DNA from: Marivivens aquimaris
GTDB lineage: Bacteria > Pseudomonadota > Alphaproteobacteria > Rhodobacterales > Rhodobacteraceae
Direction: 5' to 3'
Length of the DNA stretch: 64,000 bases
NCBI RefSeq assembly: GCF_015220045.1
Contig: NZ_JADBGB010000001.1
Span: forward strand, 2,199,001 to 2,263,000
Positions 48,991 through 59,269 of the stretch are shown piece after piece. A model generated the notes under the pieces. That model was given only the letters and a program-made list of their open reading frames with translations. It did no database searches and had not been told where the DNA came from. A program made the translations under genes and the position numbers. The number at the start of each line of letters is the position of its first letter. Positions within the stretch are counted from its first letter, which is position 1.

Positions 48991-51900
48991 TTAAACGCGG
49001 ATCGTGCTGAGAAGGGTGTCGAAGAGATCGTTGGCGACCGCGAGGATCTGCGCGGAGGCCTGATAGGCTTGCTGGTTCTCGACCAGACGCGCGGCCTCGA
49101 CGTCGAGGTTTACGGAGGTCCGGTCGTCATAGACGCGCTCGGCGCTTTCGCGGGCCACATCGGTGACGGAGACACGCGCCTTGGCTGCAGCCACGACTGC
49201 GCCCTTTTGGGCCTGAAGCGCGGCGAGGATACGGCCAAAGCCGCCCTTGCCCGTGGTCGGGTCTGCGCTGCGCAGGTCGGACATCGCGTTGATGTTGCGG
49301 CTGTCACCGACAAAGCCGGAGTTGGCGACGAGCGAAAAGCTATCACCGTTTTCAGGCTGACCCGTCATCGCGAACTGGATGTCGTTCAGGATCGCCGAAT
49401 TGTTCGCGTCGAGCGATTTCTGCGCAATCGTGTGTCCGGTTTCATCGTCCACGAGGCGCACGGTGCCCGCGACGCCGTCCACCACTTCAACACGGACAGA
49501 CGACGGGAATTCCGAAACTTCGCCAGCCTCATATCCGCCTGCGAGGCGTAGCGGCGGGGCGCCGGTGATGAAGACGATCAGGTCTTCGTCAGGCAGGTCG
49601 GAAAGGCTGATGCGTTGGGATGACAGCGCCGAAACGGACATATCAGCGTCGATCGCCGCGCCATCCGTCGCGGTAAAGGTCAGGCTGTCGCCATCCACCT
49701 TCGCGCGCATACCGAGCGTAGCAAAACCTGCCGCCGTGCCGCCTGCCGTTTGCGGAATACTGACAGGGCCGACGCTGGCTTCGAATTCAAAGCTCAACTG
49801 CCCTGCGTTCATGCTCGCCGTGCCGGGGAAACCTGCGGGCAAAGTCGCGCCTGCGGTGGAAACGCCGACCGTGTAGATCGTGCCGTCGACGTCGATGTCC
49901 AACGTGGACGGCAGGCCGCCCGCGTCCATCGCGCCGCCTTGGATGGTGGTCGTCGCGCCAAGGCCAGCCAAGAGGCCGAACGCCGCTGCGCCCGAGGCTC
50001 CGGCAGGAACGCGCAGCGCCTCGCCGTTCAACGTGCCGTCGTTCACGGTGATCTGCAGCTGGTTGGATGCATCGAAGCTGGCCGACAGGCGACCCTCTTC
50101 AGGGCCAGTAATAGTGATCGCACCGCTCGCGCCCATGCGCAGAACATAGGCCTCCTCGCCCAGCATGACCGTTGTGCCAGCGCCCGTTACGGGAAGCGAG
50201 GCAACAGCTGCGCCCGTCAGCGACGACTGCGGCGCGGTCGCCCGCATTTCGGCGGCGAGTCCGGCGGCTCCGCTCGCGCCGGTGTAGCTGACCGAAAGCC
50301 CGCGTACGTCGACGCTGTACTTCGCGTTCGGCGCCATCGCCGCGAGCCCGTCGAGGCTGCTCGCCCCGCCATCCAGCGCGTCATCACCCGCAAAGGTGAA
50401 AGTCTGGATCGATCCGGCTTGGCCGTAGGATTGGGTGACAAGACCGCCCACCAGCGGATCGACGTTGGACGCGTACATCGTAGCGCCATAGCCAACACCA
50501 AAAGCGCTCGGCGCTTCGATGGTGACGTGGCCGGTGAAGTTGACCGCATCATTCCCAGCGCCCAGCGTCACGGCATTACCGGCGGGAAGGCCCTGACTAT
50601 CGGCCTCCTGAATGGTCATGGTGCCGCCGCCTGAGTGGGCGAATTGCTCAATCTTGATGTTTTCGCCGCCCTCGTGGACCAGCACGATGCGATCACCGTT
50701 CGGCGAAAGCTGCGCGGAAATACCTGTCGAGCCGAGGCGGTCGTTGATCTCGTAGGCGAGCGTGTTCAGATCACCGTTCACCACAAGCGCAGAGATGTTC
50801 AGCGCGGCGGTGTTGTCTCCCTCAAGACGGAACGCAACGGTGCCGTCGCCGGTAATTTGCAGATCCAGCGTGGTGCGGGCCGAGGCGTTCATTCCTTCGA
50901 CACTATCATTGAGCATCACGGCAGCACGGGCCGCGGACATACCTGCCGACAGGTCGATGGCGAGGTCTTCGCCTTCAACATAGGACAGGGTCAAGGTTTC
51001 GGGCGAAGATGCGCTCCCGACGGCAGGTGACGCCCAAGTTTGCGGGGCGGCCAGCGGGACTTCGACAACGTGCGCACCCGGCAGGGTTTGCTGGGACACG
51101 GTCGCGCCGCGATAGCCGGTCGCGCCTTCGGGGTAGAGGTAATCGTCGATATAGCTGGCACCAGCAAGGAAGCCGTTGGCTTCGGTGAGCATGTTCGCCG
51201 CCGTTGCCGCATCAAGCGCCGTGCCCGCAATCTGCACGCCGTTGCGGGTGAAGACCTGAACGGTGCCGCCCGACGGTTCGGACAGTTGGAGCAGGCCGGA
51301 GACATTGCCCATCCCGCCCGACAGCGTTGCCGCCGCGCCAAAGTCGCCATCGCCGAGCGCGAGGGTCAGAACGCCATCGGTGCCTGCTGCGTGAACGCCG
51401 AAATCGGCGAGCGTTTCGCCAGATGCGGTCGTCAGCGTGCCATTGTTCAGGGCAGCCGCGAGGTCGGCCACGGTCGCTTGGCCTGCGAGGGTAAATGTCT
51501 GCGTCGTGCCGCCTGATGTGAAGCTGAGTGAAGACACCCCGCCGGCATCCGCGTCGTTCAGAACGAAGTCCATCGTCGACTGTTGGCCGAGCGCCGAGAG
51601 GTTCAGGCTCTTCGCGCCCGCAGGAACGTAGCCAACGACTCCAGCAGACAGGAGGCTCACCGCATCCGCGCCGTTCGACGTGGCGGTCAGAGTCGCAGCA
51701 AGGTCATCGACGGCGGGCGTTGCGACCGGAACGCGGGCCATCACGGCGGAGCCAGAGCCGAGGTTGGACGCATCGGCGACAACCAGCGAAGACGCCGCCG
51801 CCGCGAACTGCTGCGGCTCGGTCAGGACCATCGCCATGTCGACGGCACGCCCCGAAACAGGCGTAATTGTGTAGCGGTCACCGTTCGCAGGCGTACCGCT

Positions 51901-53088
51901 AATCGTCAGCGTCAGACCGTCCATCACGAGGATATTGGCACCGCTGGCCAGCACATTGCCATCCGCGTCCTGCGCCGTCCAAGTGCCTGCGGCATTGTCG
52001 CGAACCAGTTCGAACTGCGGAAGCTCCGCCGCCTGATCGCGGCTCGTGATGGTGAATTCGATATAGGCCGTGCCGCGATTACCGGCGGAGGCATCGGCGG
52101 TGAAGCCGATCATATTGAACATCTCTCCACCGACATTGCCCTGCTGGTCGATGCCGCTGGCGTGGAGTGCGTTGATATCCCGCGTCACGCGCCGCGCGAA
52201 GGCATCGAGCTGGATCATCGCTTCGTCCAGCGCGCCGATGGCATTGCGGTAGCCCTGAATCAGACCGCCGGAAATCTGGGTGCTCTGCTTGGTCTCGCCG
52301 TCACGGGTGATGTTGAGGCGCAGGTCGGTGTCGGCCTCGACCGCGACGGTGGAGGCTTCTTCGTTGTCGGCCAGCATCGGCCCGCCCAGCGTATCGCCAA
52401 GGCGCACAACGGCGCGGCCGAACTGGTCGATCTGGGTGTTGGTGCCGGTGATCTCGGAGATGTCGTTGAGCAGACGGTCGCGCTCGTCAAACATCGGGTT
52501 AAGGCCGCCGTTTTCGTTGGTGGCGCCCGACAGTTCGAGTTGTAATTTGGTCAGCTGGCTGAGCTTCTCGTTGAGCATCCCCACCGCTGTGTGCGCTTGA
52601 ACCACAACGTCCTCGCGCAGCTTCAACAGGCCCGTTGCAACATCTGCGATCGAGGTCGCCATCGCGCGGCCCGCTTCAAGGGACGACTGGCGCAATGCGA
52701 TGTCGGACGGATTGCCCGAAAGGGTCGAAAGAGAACTGAAGAACCCGTCGAGGCCCTTTGCGATGCCGCCCGTGGTCGGCATGAAGAGGTCTTCGATGGC
52801 GAAGGTCACATCCGCGAACGCCTCGGCAGAGCTGAACGCGCTCGCAGTTGAACGCACGCGCTCGGACAGGAACGCGTCGTAAGAGCGGCGCACGTCATCA
52901 ACGATGACGCCTTGCCCGCCAGAGTTCTTGGACACGGCAGACATCTTGCCGCCGCGCACTTCGTGGATCTGGATGTCGCGGCGGGTGTAGCCGTCGGTGT
53001 CCGCGTTCGCGATGTTCTCACCGGTGGTGGTGAGAGCCGCGCGATATGCCATGACAGCGCTGGTGCCGATATCGAGGAGGTTAGGCAT
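48991..53088 (-). CDS. flgK: Giant hook-filament junction protein FlgK
   Basis: The 1365-residue protein is more than twice the usual 450-650. Ends are typical: MPNLLDIGTSAVMAYRAALT with ENIANADTDGYTRRD at the start, and VNLDVEAARLVENQQAYQAS to DTLLSTIRV at the end. Between about 340 and 1250 lies a Gly/Ala/Ser/Thr/Asp-rich series of beta repeats that alternates motifs like TLTISGTPANGDRYTI, GTVAFRLEGDNTAAL and FTATDGAAIDADMS, suggesting several flagellin-type modules. From memory the R. sphaeroides protein is similarly long. It forms the first junction between hook and filament and these modules should decorate the surface. No frameshift or repeat-driven break is seen. Confidence 0.93.
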   Translation of the reverse strand: MPNLLDIGTSAVMAYRAALTTTGENIANADTDGYTRRDIQIHEVRGGKMSAVSKNSGGQGVIVDDVRRSYDAFLSERVRSTASAFSSAEAFADVTFAIEDLFMPTTGGIAKGLDGFFSSLSTLSGNPSDIALRQSSLEAGRAMATSIADVATGLLKLREDVVVQAHTAVGMLNEKLSQLTKLQLELSGATNENGGLNPMFDERDRLLNDISEITGTNTQIDQFGRAVVRLGDTLGGPMLADNEEASTVAVEADTDLRLNITRDGETKQSTQISGGLIQGYRNAIGALDEAMIQLDAFARRVTRDINALHASGIDQQGNVGGEMFNMIGFTADASAGNRGTAYIEFTITSRDQAAELPQFELVRDNAAGTWTAQDADGNVLASGANILVMDGLTLTISGTPANGDRYTITPVSGRAVDMAMVLTEPQQFAAAASSLVVADASNLGSGSAVMARVPVATPAVDDLAATLTATSNGADAVSLLSAGVVGYVPAGAKSLNLSALGQQSTMDFVLNDADAGGVSSLSFTSGGTTQTFTLAGQATVADLAAALNNGTLTTASGETLADFGVHAAGTDGVLTLALGDGDFGAAATLSGGMGNVSGLLQLSEPSGGTVQVFTRNGVQIAGTALDAATAANMLTEANGFLAGASYIDDYLYPEGATGYRGATVSQQTLPGAHVVEVPLAAPQTWASPAVGSASSPETLTLSYVEGEDLAIDLSAGMSAARAAVMLNDSVEGMNASARTTLDLQITGDGTVAFRLEGDNTAALNISALVVNGDLNTLAYEINDRLGSTGISAQLSPNGDRIVLVHEGGENIKIEQFAHSGGGTMTIQEADSQGLPAGNAVTLGAGNDAVNFTGHVTIEAPSAFGVGYGATMYASNVDPLVGGLVTQSYGQAGSIQTFTFAGDDALDGGASSLDGLAAMAPNAKYSVDVRGLSVSYTGASGAAGLAAEMRATAPQSSLTGAAVASLPVTGAGTTVMLGEEAYVLRMGASGAITITGPEEGRLSASFDASNQLQITVNDGTLNGEALRVPAGASGAAAFGLLAGLGATTTIQGGAMDAGGLPSTLDIDVDGTIYTVGVSTAGATLPAGFPGTASMNAGQLSFEFEASVGPVSIPQTAGGTAAGFATLGMRAKVDGDSLTFTATDGAAIDADMSVSALSSQRISLSDLPDEDLIVFITGAPPLRLAGGYEAGEVSEFPSSVRVEVVDGVAGTVRLVDDETGHTIAQKSLDANNSAILNDIQFAMTGQPENGDSFSLVANSGFVGDSRNINAMSDLRSADPTTGKGGFGRILAALQAQKGAVVAAAKARVSVTDVARESAERVYDDRTSVNLDVEAARLVENQQAYQASAQILAVANDLFDTLLSTIRV

Positions 53089-53093
53089 CTACA

Positions 53094-53414
53094 TCACCCC
53101 TTGTAACGCACGAGCGGCGACAGCTGGCGGACGACGGCATCTGCGATGCCGAGGTTCGAACTGCCCGAAACGGCTTCGGAAATTTTCATGTCGAACAGGC
53201 TCTGCGCAGAGCGCACCGCGCTGCTGCTGGTGAGGTCGTCAGAGTAAGCCTCGGTGCGCGCCGATTTCAGCATCGTGTTGATGAAGATGGCTTCGAAGCC
53301 TTCAGCTGCGGCGCGGAGTTCATCCCGCGCCGCAGCCTCCCCATCCTGCGCGCTCTGCACGGAGCGGCCGGAATCTGCTGAAACCATGAACTGACGGACT
53401 GCACTGACTTCCAT
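53094..53414 (-). CDS. flgJ: Rod scaffold FlgJ without muramidase domain
   Basis: The 106-residue protein has only the rod-binding N-domain (AAEGFEAIFINTMLKSARTE, then AQSLFDMKISEAVSGS). The C-terminal GH73 domain of enteric FlgJ is absent. The muramidase function is presumably supplied by sltF at 46810. It begins just before the 5' end of flgK, which follows 5 bases later. Confidence 0.9.
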   Translation of the reverse strand: MEVSAVRQFMVSADSGRSVQSAQDGEAAARDELRAAAEGFEAIFINTMLKSARTEAYSDDLTSSSAVRSAQSLFDMKISEAVSGSSNLGIADAVVRQLSPLVRYKG

Positions 53415-53423
53415 GATACTACC

Positions 53424-54542
53424 TCAGATGACGACGAGTTCTGCCCGTAGGGCCCCTGCTTCGCGCAGGGCTTCGAGGATCGCGACCAGATCACCGGGTG
53501 CGGCGCCAACTGCGTTTATGGCATCCACGAGCGAGGCCAGCGAAACGCCCGGATCAAAGAGGAACGCCTTGGCCGGATCCTGATTGAGGTAAAGCTGGCT
53601 ATCGGGGGTGATGGTCGGCTGCCCGGGAGCGATGACCGTCTGATTATCGTTCATTGTGACGGTGGCGTTCTGATCGACGTTGAAGTCTTCGTTGATCTGT
53701 ACCGTCAGACCGCCATGCGTTACGGCGGCGGGTGTGACGAGGACTTCGCCACCGATGACAACCGTGCCTGTACGGCTGTTCACCACAACCTTCGCCGCCG
53801 GAGCGTCGGGGGTCACTTGGATATTCTCGATCAGGCCCATGAAGGAAACGCGTTGATCAAGGTCGACAGGCGCACGCACCTGAATGGATGTGCCGTCGAG
53901 CGCGACAGCCACACCGCCGCCGAACACATTGTTGATCGCTTCGGCCACGTTTGCGGCGGTCGAAAAGTCACTGCGGTTCAGGTTCAGGATGAGGCTTTCG
54001 GAGTTCTGGAACGGGCTCTCGACCATACGTTCGACCGTACCGCCGTTCGGCACGCGGCCCACGGTCGGGATATTCACGGTGAGCGACGAGCCGTCCTCTG
54101 CCGACAGACCCATGCCGCCGACGATGAGGTTGCCCTGCGCGATGGCGTAGATTTCGCCATCGGCACCCATGAGCGGGGTCATCAAAAGCGTGCCGCCCTT
54201 GAGCGACTCCGCTGCGCCGACGGTGGACACGGTGACGTCGATTTCCTGGCCCTCCTTGAGGAAAGCGCCAAGTTCAGCAGTCACCATCACGGCGGCTGCG
54301 TTGGATGCGTCGATGTCACCGACTTCGACCGCGAGGCCCATGCGGGACAGCATCGACTGCATGGATTGCAGCGTCAGACCGCTGTCGCCGTCGCCCGTGC
54401 CGGAGAGGCCCACGACAACGCCGTAGCCGACCAGCGGGTTGGAACGGACGCCGGCCACCGTGGCCATGTCCTTGATCCGGTCAGCCGTGGCCGTCGTCGC
54501 TGCGACCAGAAGGCCGAGGGACAGGAGGACCGCACGGATCAT
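53424..54542 (-). CDS. flgI: P-ring protein FlgI
   Basis: The 372-residue protein has a signal peptide cut after ATTATA. It contains [20 protein letters not shown], the GTGDGDSG loop, [20 protein letters not shown] and the conserved ending [15 protein letters not shown]. FlgI forms the periplasmic P ring, chaperoned by FlgA. The flgH stop overlaps its start by ATGA on the minus strand. Confidence 0.96.
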   Translation of the reverse strand: MIRAVLLSLGLLVAATTATADRIKDMATVAGVRSNPLVGYGVVVGLSGTGDGDSGLTLQSMQSMLSRMGLAVEVGDIDASNAAAVMVTAELGAFLKEGQEIDVTVSTVGAAESLKGGTLLMTPLMGADGEIYAIAQGNLIVGGMGLSAEDGSSLTVNIPTVGRVPNGGTVERMVESPFQNSESLILNLNRSDFSTAANVAEAINNVFGGGVAVALDGTSIQVRAPVDLDQRVSFMGLIENIQVTPDAPAAKVVVNSRTGTVVIGGEVLVTPAAVTHGGLTVQINEDFNVDQNATVTMNDNQTVIAPGQPTITPDSQLYLNQDPAKAFLFDPGVSLASLVDAINAVGAAPGDLVAILEALREAGALRAELVVI

Positions 54543-55201
54543 AGCGGGGAGACCGTGTTCAAGCCGCGGCGCAGCCAGCCCGGACGGGCAGCATCGGCGC
54601 TATCGCCTGCGCCAACGTATTCGATGCGGGCATTCGCGATGCGGTCGGACGGAACAACGTTATCAGGGCCGATATCTTCGGGACGGACAACGCCTGTGAT
54701 ACGGATGAATTCTGCGCCCGAGTTCAGTGTCAGACGCTTTTCGCCCATGATTTCCAGCATACCGCCGGGAAGTTGGCGGACGACCTGAACGGTCATGCGG
54801 CCACGGAGCGAATTCGACTGGTTGGCCGAGCCGTTGCCGTTGAAGCTTTGCGTCGTGCCGTTGGTCAGCAGCGCATCGTCAAAACCGCCGGTGAGGATGT
54901 TCGGCAGGTCCATCTGGTAGCTGGAGCTGCGCGCCGACGTGGCGGTCAACGACTGCGATGCGGTGAAGCGTTCGCTGAGTTCGACGGTCAGCACATCGCC
55001 GATCTGGGCGGCGCGGCGGTCCTGAACGAACAGGCCTTGCGCGTTGGTCGAATAGATGCTGCCGGTCGGCTGACGCTCGGCCTGATACATCGGTTCTTGC
55101 AGGTACACCGGCTCGTAGTTCTGGGACTCGACTTCCTGAACGTAGGTCGAGCATGCCGTGGTGAGAGAGAGTGCCGCGAGAATGGGGAGAGCTTTTTTCA
55201 T
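54539..55201 (-). CDS. flgH: L-ring lipoprotein FlgH
   Basis: The 220-residue protein has lipobox LTTAC with Cys17. It contains [39 protein letters not shown] sequence ([13 protein letters not shown]), and the [16 protein letters not shown] region as [20 protein letters not shown], with [20 protein letters not shown] near the end. FlgH forms the outer-membrane L ring. It is read from flgG onwards. Confidence 0.96.
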   Translation of the reverse strand: MKKALPILAALSLTTACSTYVQEVESQNYEPVYLQEPMYQAERQPTGSIYSTNAQGLFVQDRRAAQIGDVLTVELSERFTASQSLTATSARSSSYQMDLPNILTGGFDDALLTNGTTQSFNGNGSANQSNSLRGRMTVQVVRQLPGGMLEIMGEKRLTLNSGAEFIRITGVVRPEDIGPDNVVPSDRIANARIEYVGAGDSADAARPGWLRRGLNTVSPL

Positions 55202-55212
55202 CGTGTGTCCTA

Positions 55213-56001
55213 TCAGAGCTTGTTGGACATGAAGCGCAGCATTTCGTCCGCTGCGGAGATGGACTTGGAATTGATTTCGTAGGCGCGCTGGGTCTCGATC
55301 ATGTCGACGAGTTCCTGCACGACGTTCACGTTCGAGCTTTCGAGCATGCCTTGCGCGATAGACCCCGTGCCGTCCTCGATGGGGGCGGTCACGATCGGCT
55401 GGCCCGATGCGACAGTTTCAACGAGGAAGTTTTCACCGATCGGCTCAAGGCCGCGCGGGTTGGCGAAGTTCGCCAGAGTGATCTGGCCGATTTCATCCAT
55501 TTCGGTCTCGCCCGGCATCAGCACTTTGACGACGCCGTCGTTAGCAACGCTGATCTGGGTAACACCGACAGGGATCTGGATTTCGGGCTGGACGACATAA
55601 CCGCTCGCGGTGGTCAGCGTACCTTCGGAGTTCATCGAGAACGCACCGTCGCGGGTGTAACCGATACGGCCATCCGGCATCAGAACCTGGAAAAAGCCCG
55701 TGCCTTGAACAGCGAGGTCGAGGGCATTGCCCGTGTCGGCAAGCGCGCCTTGGGTGTAGAGTTTATCGGTCGAAACGACGCGGACACCGGTACCGACGGC
55801 AAGTGCGCTGGTCAGCTGTGTGTCTGTGGATGTCTGGTCGCCGCCAGGTCGTGAAACCTGATAAAGCAGGGTTTCGAAGTTGGCTCGGTCCCGCTTGAAA
55901 CCGGTCGTGTTCACGTTCGCGAGGTTGTTCGCGATGACCTGAAGACGGGTTTGTTGTGCGTTCAAGCCTGTCTTGGCAACGTGCATTGCGCTGGTGGACA
56001 T
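55213..56001 (-). CDS. flgG: Distal rod protein FlgG
   Basis: The protein has 262 residues, counted from the ATG at 55999-56001 with a GGAG site. It has TGLNAQQTRLQVIANNLANV, NTTGFKRDRANFETLLYQ and the C-terminal NVNVVQELVDMIETQRAYEI. The longer frame start at 56031 is less likely, as it would place the predicted RNA start inside the coding region. A perfect sigma-54 site lies upstream at 56042-56056, so the operon can be started here. Confidence 0.95.
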   Translation of the reverse strand: MSTSAMHVAKTGLNAQQTRLQVIANNLANVNTTGFKRDRANFETLLYQVSRPGGDQTSTDTQLTSALAVGTGVRVVSTDKLYTQGALADTGNALDLAVQGTGFFQVLMPDGRIGYTRDGAFSMNSEGTLTTASGYVVQPEIQIPVGVTQISVANDGVVKVLMPGETEMDEIGQITLANFANPRGLEPIGENFLVETVASGQPIVTAPIEDGTGSIAQGMLESSNVNVVQELVDMIETQRAYEINSKSISAADEMLRFMSNKL

Positions 56002-56041
56002 TTGCGGCTCCTTCCGGGGTTCCTTATTCACCCGTTAAGCT

Positions 56042-56056
56042 GCAAACCCCGTGCCA
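56042..56056 (-). promoter_or_regulatory. Internal sigma-54 promoter between flgF and flgG
   Basis: The minus strand reads TGGCAC-GGGGT-TTGC, a perfect match. It predicts RNA starting near 56030, 29 bases before flgG, in the 75-base gap after flgF. It would give flgGHIJKL-sltF a separate start. Confidence 0.9.
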
Positions 56057-56076
56057 CCTCGGGGATCAGGCCAAGA

Positions 56077-56835
56077 TTATTCGGGCGCGCGCATCAGCGT
56101 CGCACCAGCCTCGTCGAGCGTCTTGGCCGTTTCGATCATCTTGGTGTTCATTTCGAACCCGCGTTGTTGATCGATGAGGGCAATCAGTTCCTCGGTCGGG
56201 TTGACGTTGGAGCTTTCGATGACGCCCTGACGGATCGAGGCGCCTTGGTTCGGAACGGGCATCTGCCCTTCAAGCGGACGGATCAAACCGTCGAGACCTT
56301 TGACCAGCACCTGATTGGGGTCGGGAGAGACCGTTGCGATCAGGGCGACCAATTCGGTCTGACCTTGCGGTGCATCAACCGGCTCGATCAACAGCTCGCC
56401 CGCTTCCGTGATCTGCATGTTGCGATAGGGCGGCAGCACAATCGGGTTCATCGCCTGATCGAGGATCAACTCGTTCGCGCCATTTACCAACTGCCCTGCC
56501 CCATCCGTGCGGAGATCGCCGCGGCGGGTCAGCCCCGGCTCGCCATTGCCTTCTTTGACATAGAAGTACCCGTCCTCGCTGATCGCGATGTCGAACGGGT
56601 CTCCTGTCTGTTCCAGATTGCCGACGTCTTCGAGGAATGCGCCATGCTGCATGGTCGATTGGAAATAACGGACATTGAACGAATCCTGCCCGTTGACGAC
56701 AACGGAGTGGTCCGCGATCGAAAGATCGCGGCGGTACCCCGGCACGTTCATATTGGCCAAGTTCTGCGCCGTGATCGTTTGCTGATCCTTAACGGTCTGC
56801 ATCGAGTTAGCGAGAGTATGTACCAAACGATCCAT
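56077..56835 (-). CDS. flgF: Proximal rod protein FlgF
   Basis: The 252-residue protein has MDRLVHTLANSMQTVKDQQT, TAQNLANMNVPGYRRD and the C-terminal SSNVNPTEELIALIDQQRGF. It differs from FlgG in the N-terminus, and the gene order identifies it. It starts 27 bases after flgE. Confidence 0.9.
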   Translation of the reverse strand: MDRLVHTLANSMQTVKDQQTITAQNLANMNVPGYRRDLSIADHSVVVNGQDSFNVRYFQSTMQHGAFLEDVGNLEQTGDPFDIAISEDGYFYVKEGNGEPGLTRRGDLRTDGAGQLVNGANELILDQAMNPIVLPPYRNMQITEAGELLIEPVDAPQGQTELVALIATVSPDPNQVLVKGLDGLIRPLEGQMPVPNQGASIRQGVIESSNVNPTEELIALIDQQRGFEMNTKMIETAKTLDEAGATLMRAPE

Positions 56836-56862
56836 GGCGGGGCCTCCGGTTCAGATCAGCGA

Positions 56863-58143
56863 TTAGCTGCGGATGTTCATGACCGACTGCATCAGCGAGG
56901 AGGAGGTCTCCATCGCTTTTGCGTTGGCCTGATAGTTGCGCTGCGCGGTGAGCAGGTGGACAAGCTCTTCGGTCAGGTCGACGTTCGAACGTTCGAGCAT
57001 ACCCGACTGAAGCTGACCTAGACCCTTTTCACCAGGAGCCGAATGGACCGGCTGACCGGAGTCGGCAGCAGCGCGGAACGATGCGTTACCTGTCTGGCGC
57101 AGACCCTGCGGGTTCGGGAAGGTAGCGAGCGCAACGCGGCCCAGCGCCATGCGGTTGTCGGTGCCGTAGTTCGCCCAGATCACACCGCTGTCGTCGACTT
57201 CAAGGTTCGACAGGCCGAGCGGGCCGGTACCGTTGTGATTGGCGGATTCCATCGCAAAGGGCTGGTCCTGCATCATCGAACCGGCAACGCTGATGGTGTA
57301 ATCGACAGCGCCGACTCCAAATTCGAGATTGCCTTGACCGTCGACCAGTTCACCTGCGGCGTCGAAGGTAAAGGTGGTCGGGTTCAGCGCGTCAGCGGCG
57401 GGAACTTCGTTACCATCGACGAACAGACGCATTTCGTATTCGGTCGTCTCGTCGAGCACATCGGGGTTACGCGTCTTGATGTAGTAGGCGCGCGCCTCGA
57501 CTGCGTTGCCTTGTTCGTCCGACATCGGAACGGGCGTGCTGAACGCGTAGGAGGTCGGATCAGCGGCGTCGAATGCATTAGTCGGCGGCACGGCGTCCTG
57601 CTGACCGAGCATGTCGTCACCGCTCGGCATCCGCATTTGCAGCGCAAGCTCGTCAGTCGGCTGGGTGGTGCCTGCAACGAGCGGCACGTCAACAGGTGCC
57701 ATTGCGCCGTCTTCCATCGACAGAACGGTGCCGTCATTGGCAACCGGCCAAGCGAGAAGCGGGCGACCGGAGGAGTCGGCGATGCGGTTCGTGGAGTCCA
57801 GCTTGAAGCCACCGTTACGGGTATAGGCGACTTCGGTCGGATTATCGTTCACGTCGATCTGCGGCGCGACCGTGAAGAAACCCGGCCCTTGGATCGCGAG
57901 GTCGAGGGTCTGACCTGTGGCGACAAAGTTGCCCTGATCGAACTGGACAGCCACGCGGCTCATGTGAGTACCCGAACCGACGACAGTCTGAAAGCTGTCC
58001 ATCGGGTTGGTGTAATAGTCATCGACGAACTCGGCGCGGCTCTTGCGGAACGCGTTGGTGTTCACGTTGGCAATGTTGTGCGAGGTGGTCGAGATGTCCT
58101 GCTGGGCGGCGATCAGCCCGGACAGGGCGGTGGTCATGCTCAT
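56863..58143 (-). CDS. flgE: Hook protein FlgE
   Basis: The 426-residue protein has MSMTTALSGLIAAQQDISTT, SHNIANVNTNAFRKSRAEF and the C-terminal RSNVDLTEELVHLLTAQRNY, with central hook domains. Length matches hook proteins. It builds the flexible hook after FlgD cap assembly. Confidence 0.94.
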   Translation of the reverse strand: MSMTTALSGLIAAQQDISTTSHNIANVNTNAFRKSRAEFVDDYYTNPMDSFQTVVGSGTHMSRVAVQFDQGNFVATGQTLDLAIQGPGFFTVAPQIDVNDNPTEVAYTRNGGFKLDSTNRIADSSGRPLLAWPVANDGTVLSMEDGAMAPVDVPLVAGTTQPTDELALQMRMPSGDDMLGQQDAVPPTNAFDAADPTSYAFSTPVPMSDEQGNAVEARAYYIKTRNPDVLDETTEYEMRLFVDGNEVPAADALNPTTFTFDAAGELVDGQGNLEFGVGAVDYTISVAGSMMQDQPFAMESANHNGTGPLGLSNLEVDDSGVIWANYGTDNRMALGRVALATFPNPQGLRQTGNASFRAAADSGQPVHSAPGEKGLGQLQSGMLERSNVDLTEELVHLLTAQRNYQANAKAMETSSSLMQSVMNIRS

Positions 58144-58166
58144 GGTTGTTACTCCGAGGCTGATTG

Positions 58167-58841
58167 TTAGCGGAAAGCGGTGACTTCGAGAGTGTCGAGG
58201 GCTCCATAGTCCTCGAGCTGTAGGGTAATGTTTGTGGAGCTGGGTCCGCCGATGGCGGATTTGACCTGCGCGTAGACGGAGGTCGGTACAGATACGGTTC
58301 CGGTCTCGGTATCCGCGACGACGGTGACGCGGACCTGACCGTGGTTTGCAACGATATCTTGGGGAACGTTATCCCAGTCGAATGCGACCTGACCCGGCGA
58401 CTGCGCACCGAGGACTTGGGTGTAAAGCACGCCGCCGGTCTTCGCGTCGTTGTAGCTGACGACGACTTCGCTCGCGGCGGAGTCGAGCGTGGCCATGCCG
58501 TGAATGCCGCCGTCCGATCCCGGACGAGCGACGTTGCCATCGACAAGAACCGACTTGCCCAGAAGGCTCGCGGCGGTCTGGACTTGCGACTGGCTCATCG
58601 TGTTGGCGAGGCCCTCGATGCCCGAATTCACACGCTCGATGCCATCGACGGTGGAGAACTGGGCCATCTGCGAAAGGAACTCTGCGTTGTCCATCGGGGA
58701 CATCGGGTCCTGATTAGTCAACTGCGCAGTAAGCAGCTTGAGGAAGTCTTCCTGTCCGAGGACAGCGCCTGCTTCCTTATCGGTCTGAACGACGCCCTGT
58801 CGGTTGAGGCTAAAGGGGTCGACTGAAGAAATCTCGGTCAT
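58167..58841 (-). CDS. flgD: Hook cap protein FlgD
   Basis: The 224-residue protein has an exported N-region (LGQEDFLKLLTAQLTNQDPM, then SPMDNAEFLSQMAQFSTVDG) and C-terminal FlgD Ig-like and Tudor-like domains (about 95-215). It caps the growing hook. Confidence 0.95.
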   Translation of the reverse strand: MTEISSVDPFSLNRQGVVQTDKEAGAVLGQEDFLKLLTAQLTNQDPMSPMDNAEFLSQMAQFSTVDGIERVNSGIEGLANTMSQSQVQTAASLLGKSVLVDGNVARPGSDGGIHGMATLDSAASEVVVSYNDAKTGGVLYTQVLGAQSPGQVAFDWDNVPQDIVANHGQVRVTVVADTETGTVSVPTSVYAQVKSAIGGPSSTNITLQLEDYGALDTLEVTAFR

Positions 58842-58852
58842 TTGTCAGTTCC

Positions 58853-59269
58853 TTATTTGCCCATCGCCATCGTGCGGGACATCAGGGTCCGCATCGTGGA
58901 GACGGCTTCGAGGACGTTCTGGTACTGACGGCTGGCTTCCAGCATATCGACCATTTCTTCTTCGGTGTTGACGGTCGAGGCATAGACGAAACCGTTTTCG
59001 TCGGCCTGCGGATGATCTGGACGGAACAGCGCCTCGGGTTCGCGATCGAGCGCTTTGACGTCGGTTGCACGCACAGTGGCGAGCGAATTGAGACCCGCAT
59101 GCCCCTTGGCGTATTCCGTTTCGAACACGGGGCGGATCGCGTGGTATGCCTCTTCGGGCGTCGAGCCAATTGAGCTGGCGTTGGCCAAGTTCGACGCAGT
59201 GGCATTCATCCGCACCATCTGCGCGGACATCGCCATTTTGCCGACATCGAAGACGTTGAAGTTAGCCAT
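58853..59269 (-). CDS. flgC: Proximal rod protein FlgC
   Basis: The 138-residue protein has SAQMVRMNATASNLANASS and the C-terminal TEEEMVDMLEASRQYQNVLE. Its start overlaps the flgB stop (TAATG), indicating coupled translation. Confidence 0.95.
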   Translation of the reverse strand: MANFNVFDVGKMAMSAQMVRMNATASNLANASSIGSTPEEAYHAIRPVFETEYAKGHAGLNSLATVRATDVKALDREPEALFRPDHPQADENGFVYASTVNTEEEMVDMLEASRQYQNVLEAVSTMRTLMSRTMAMGK

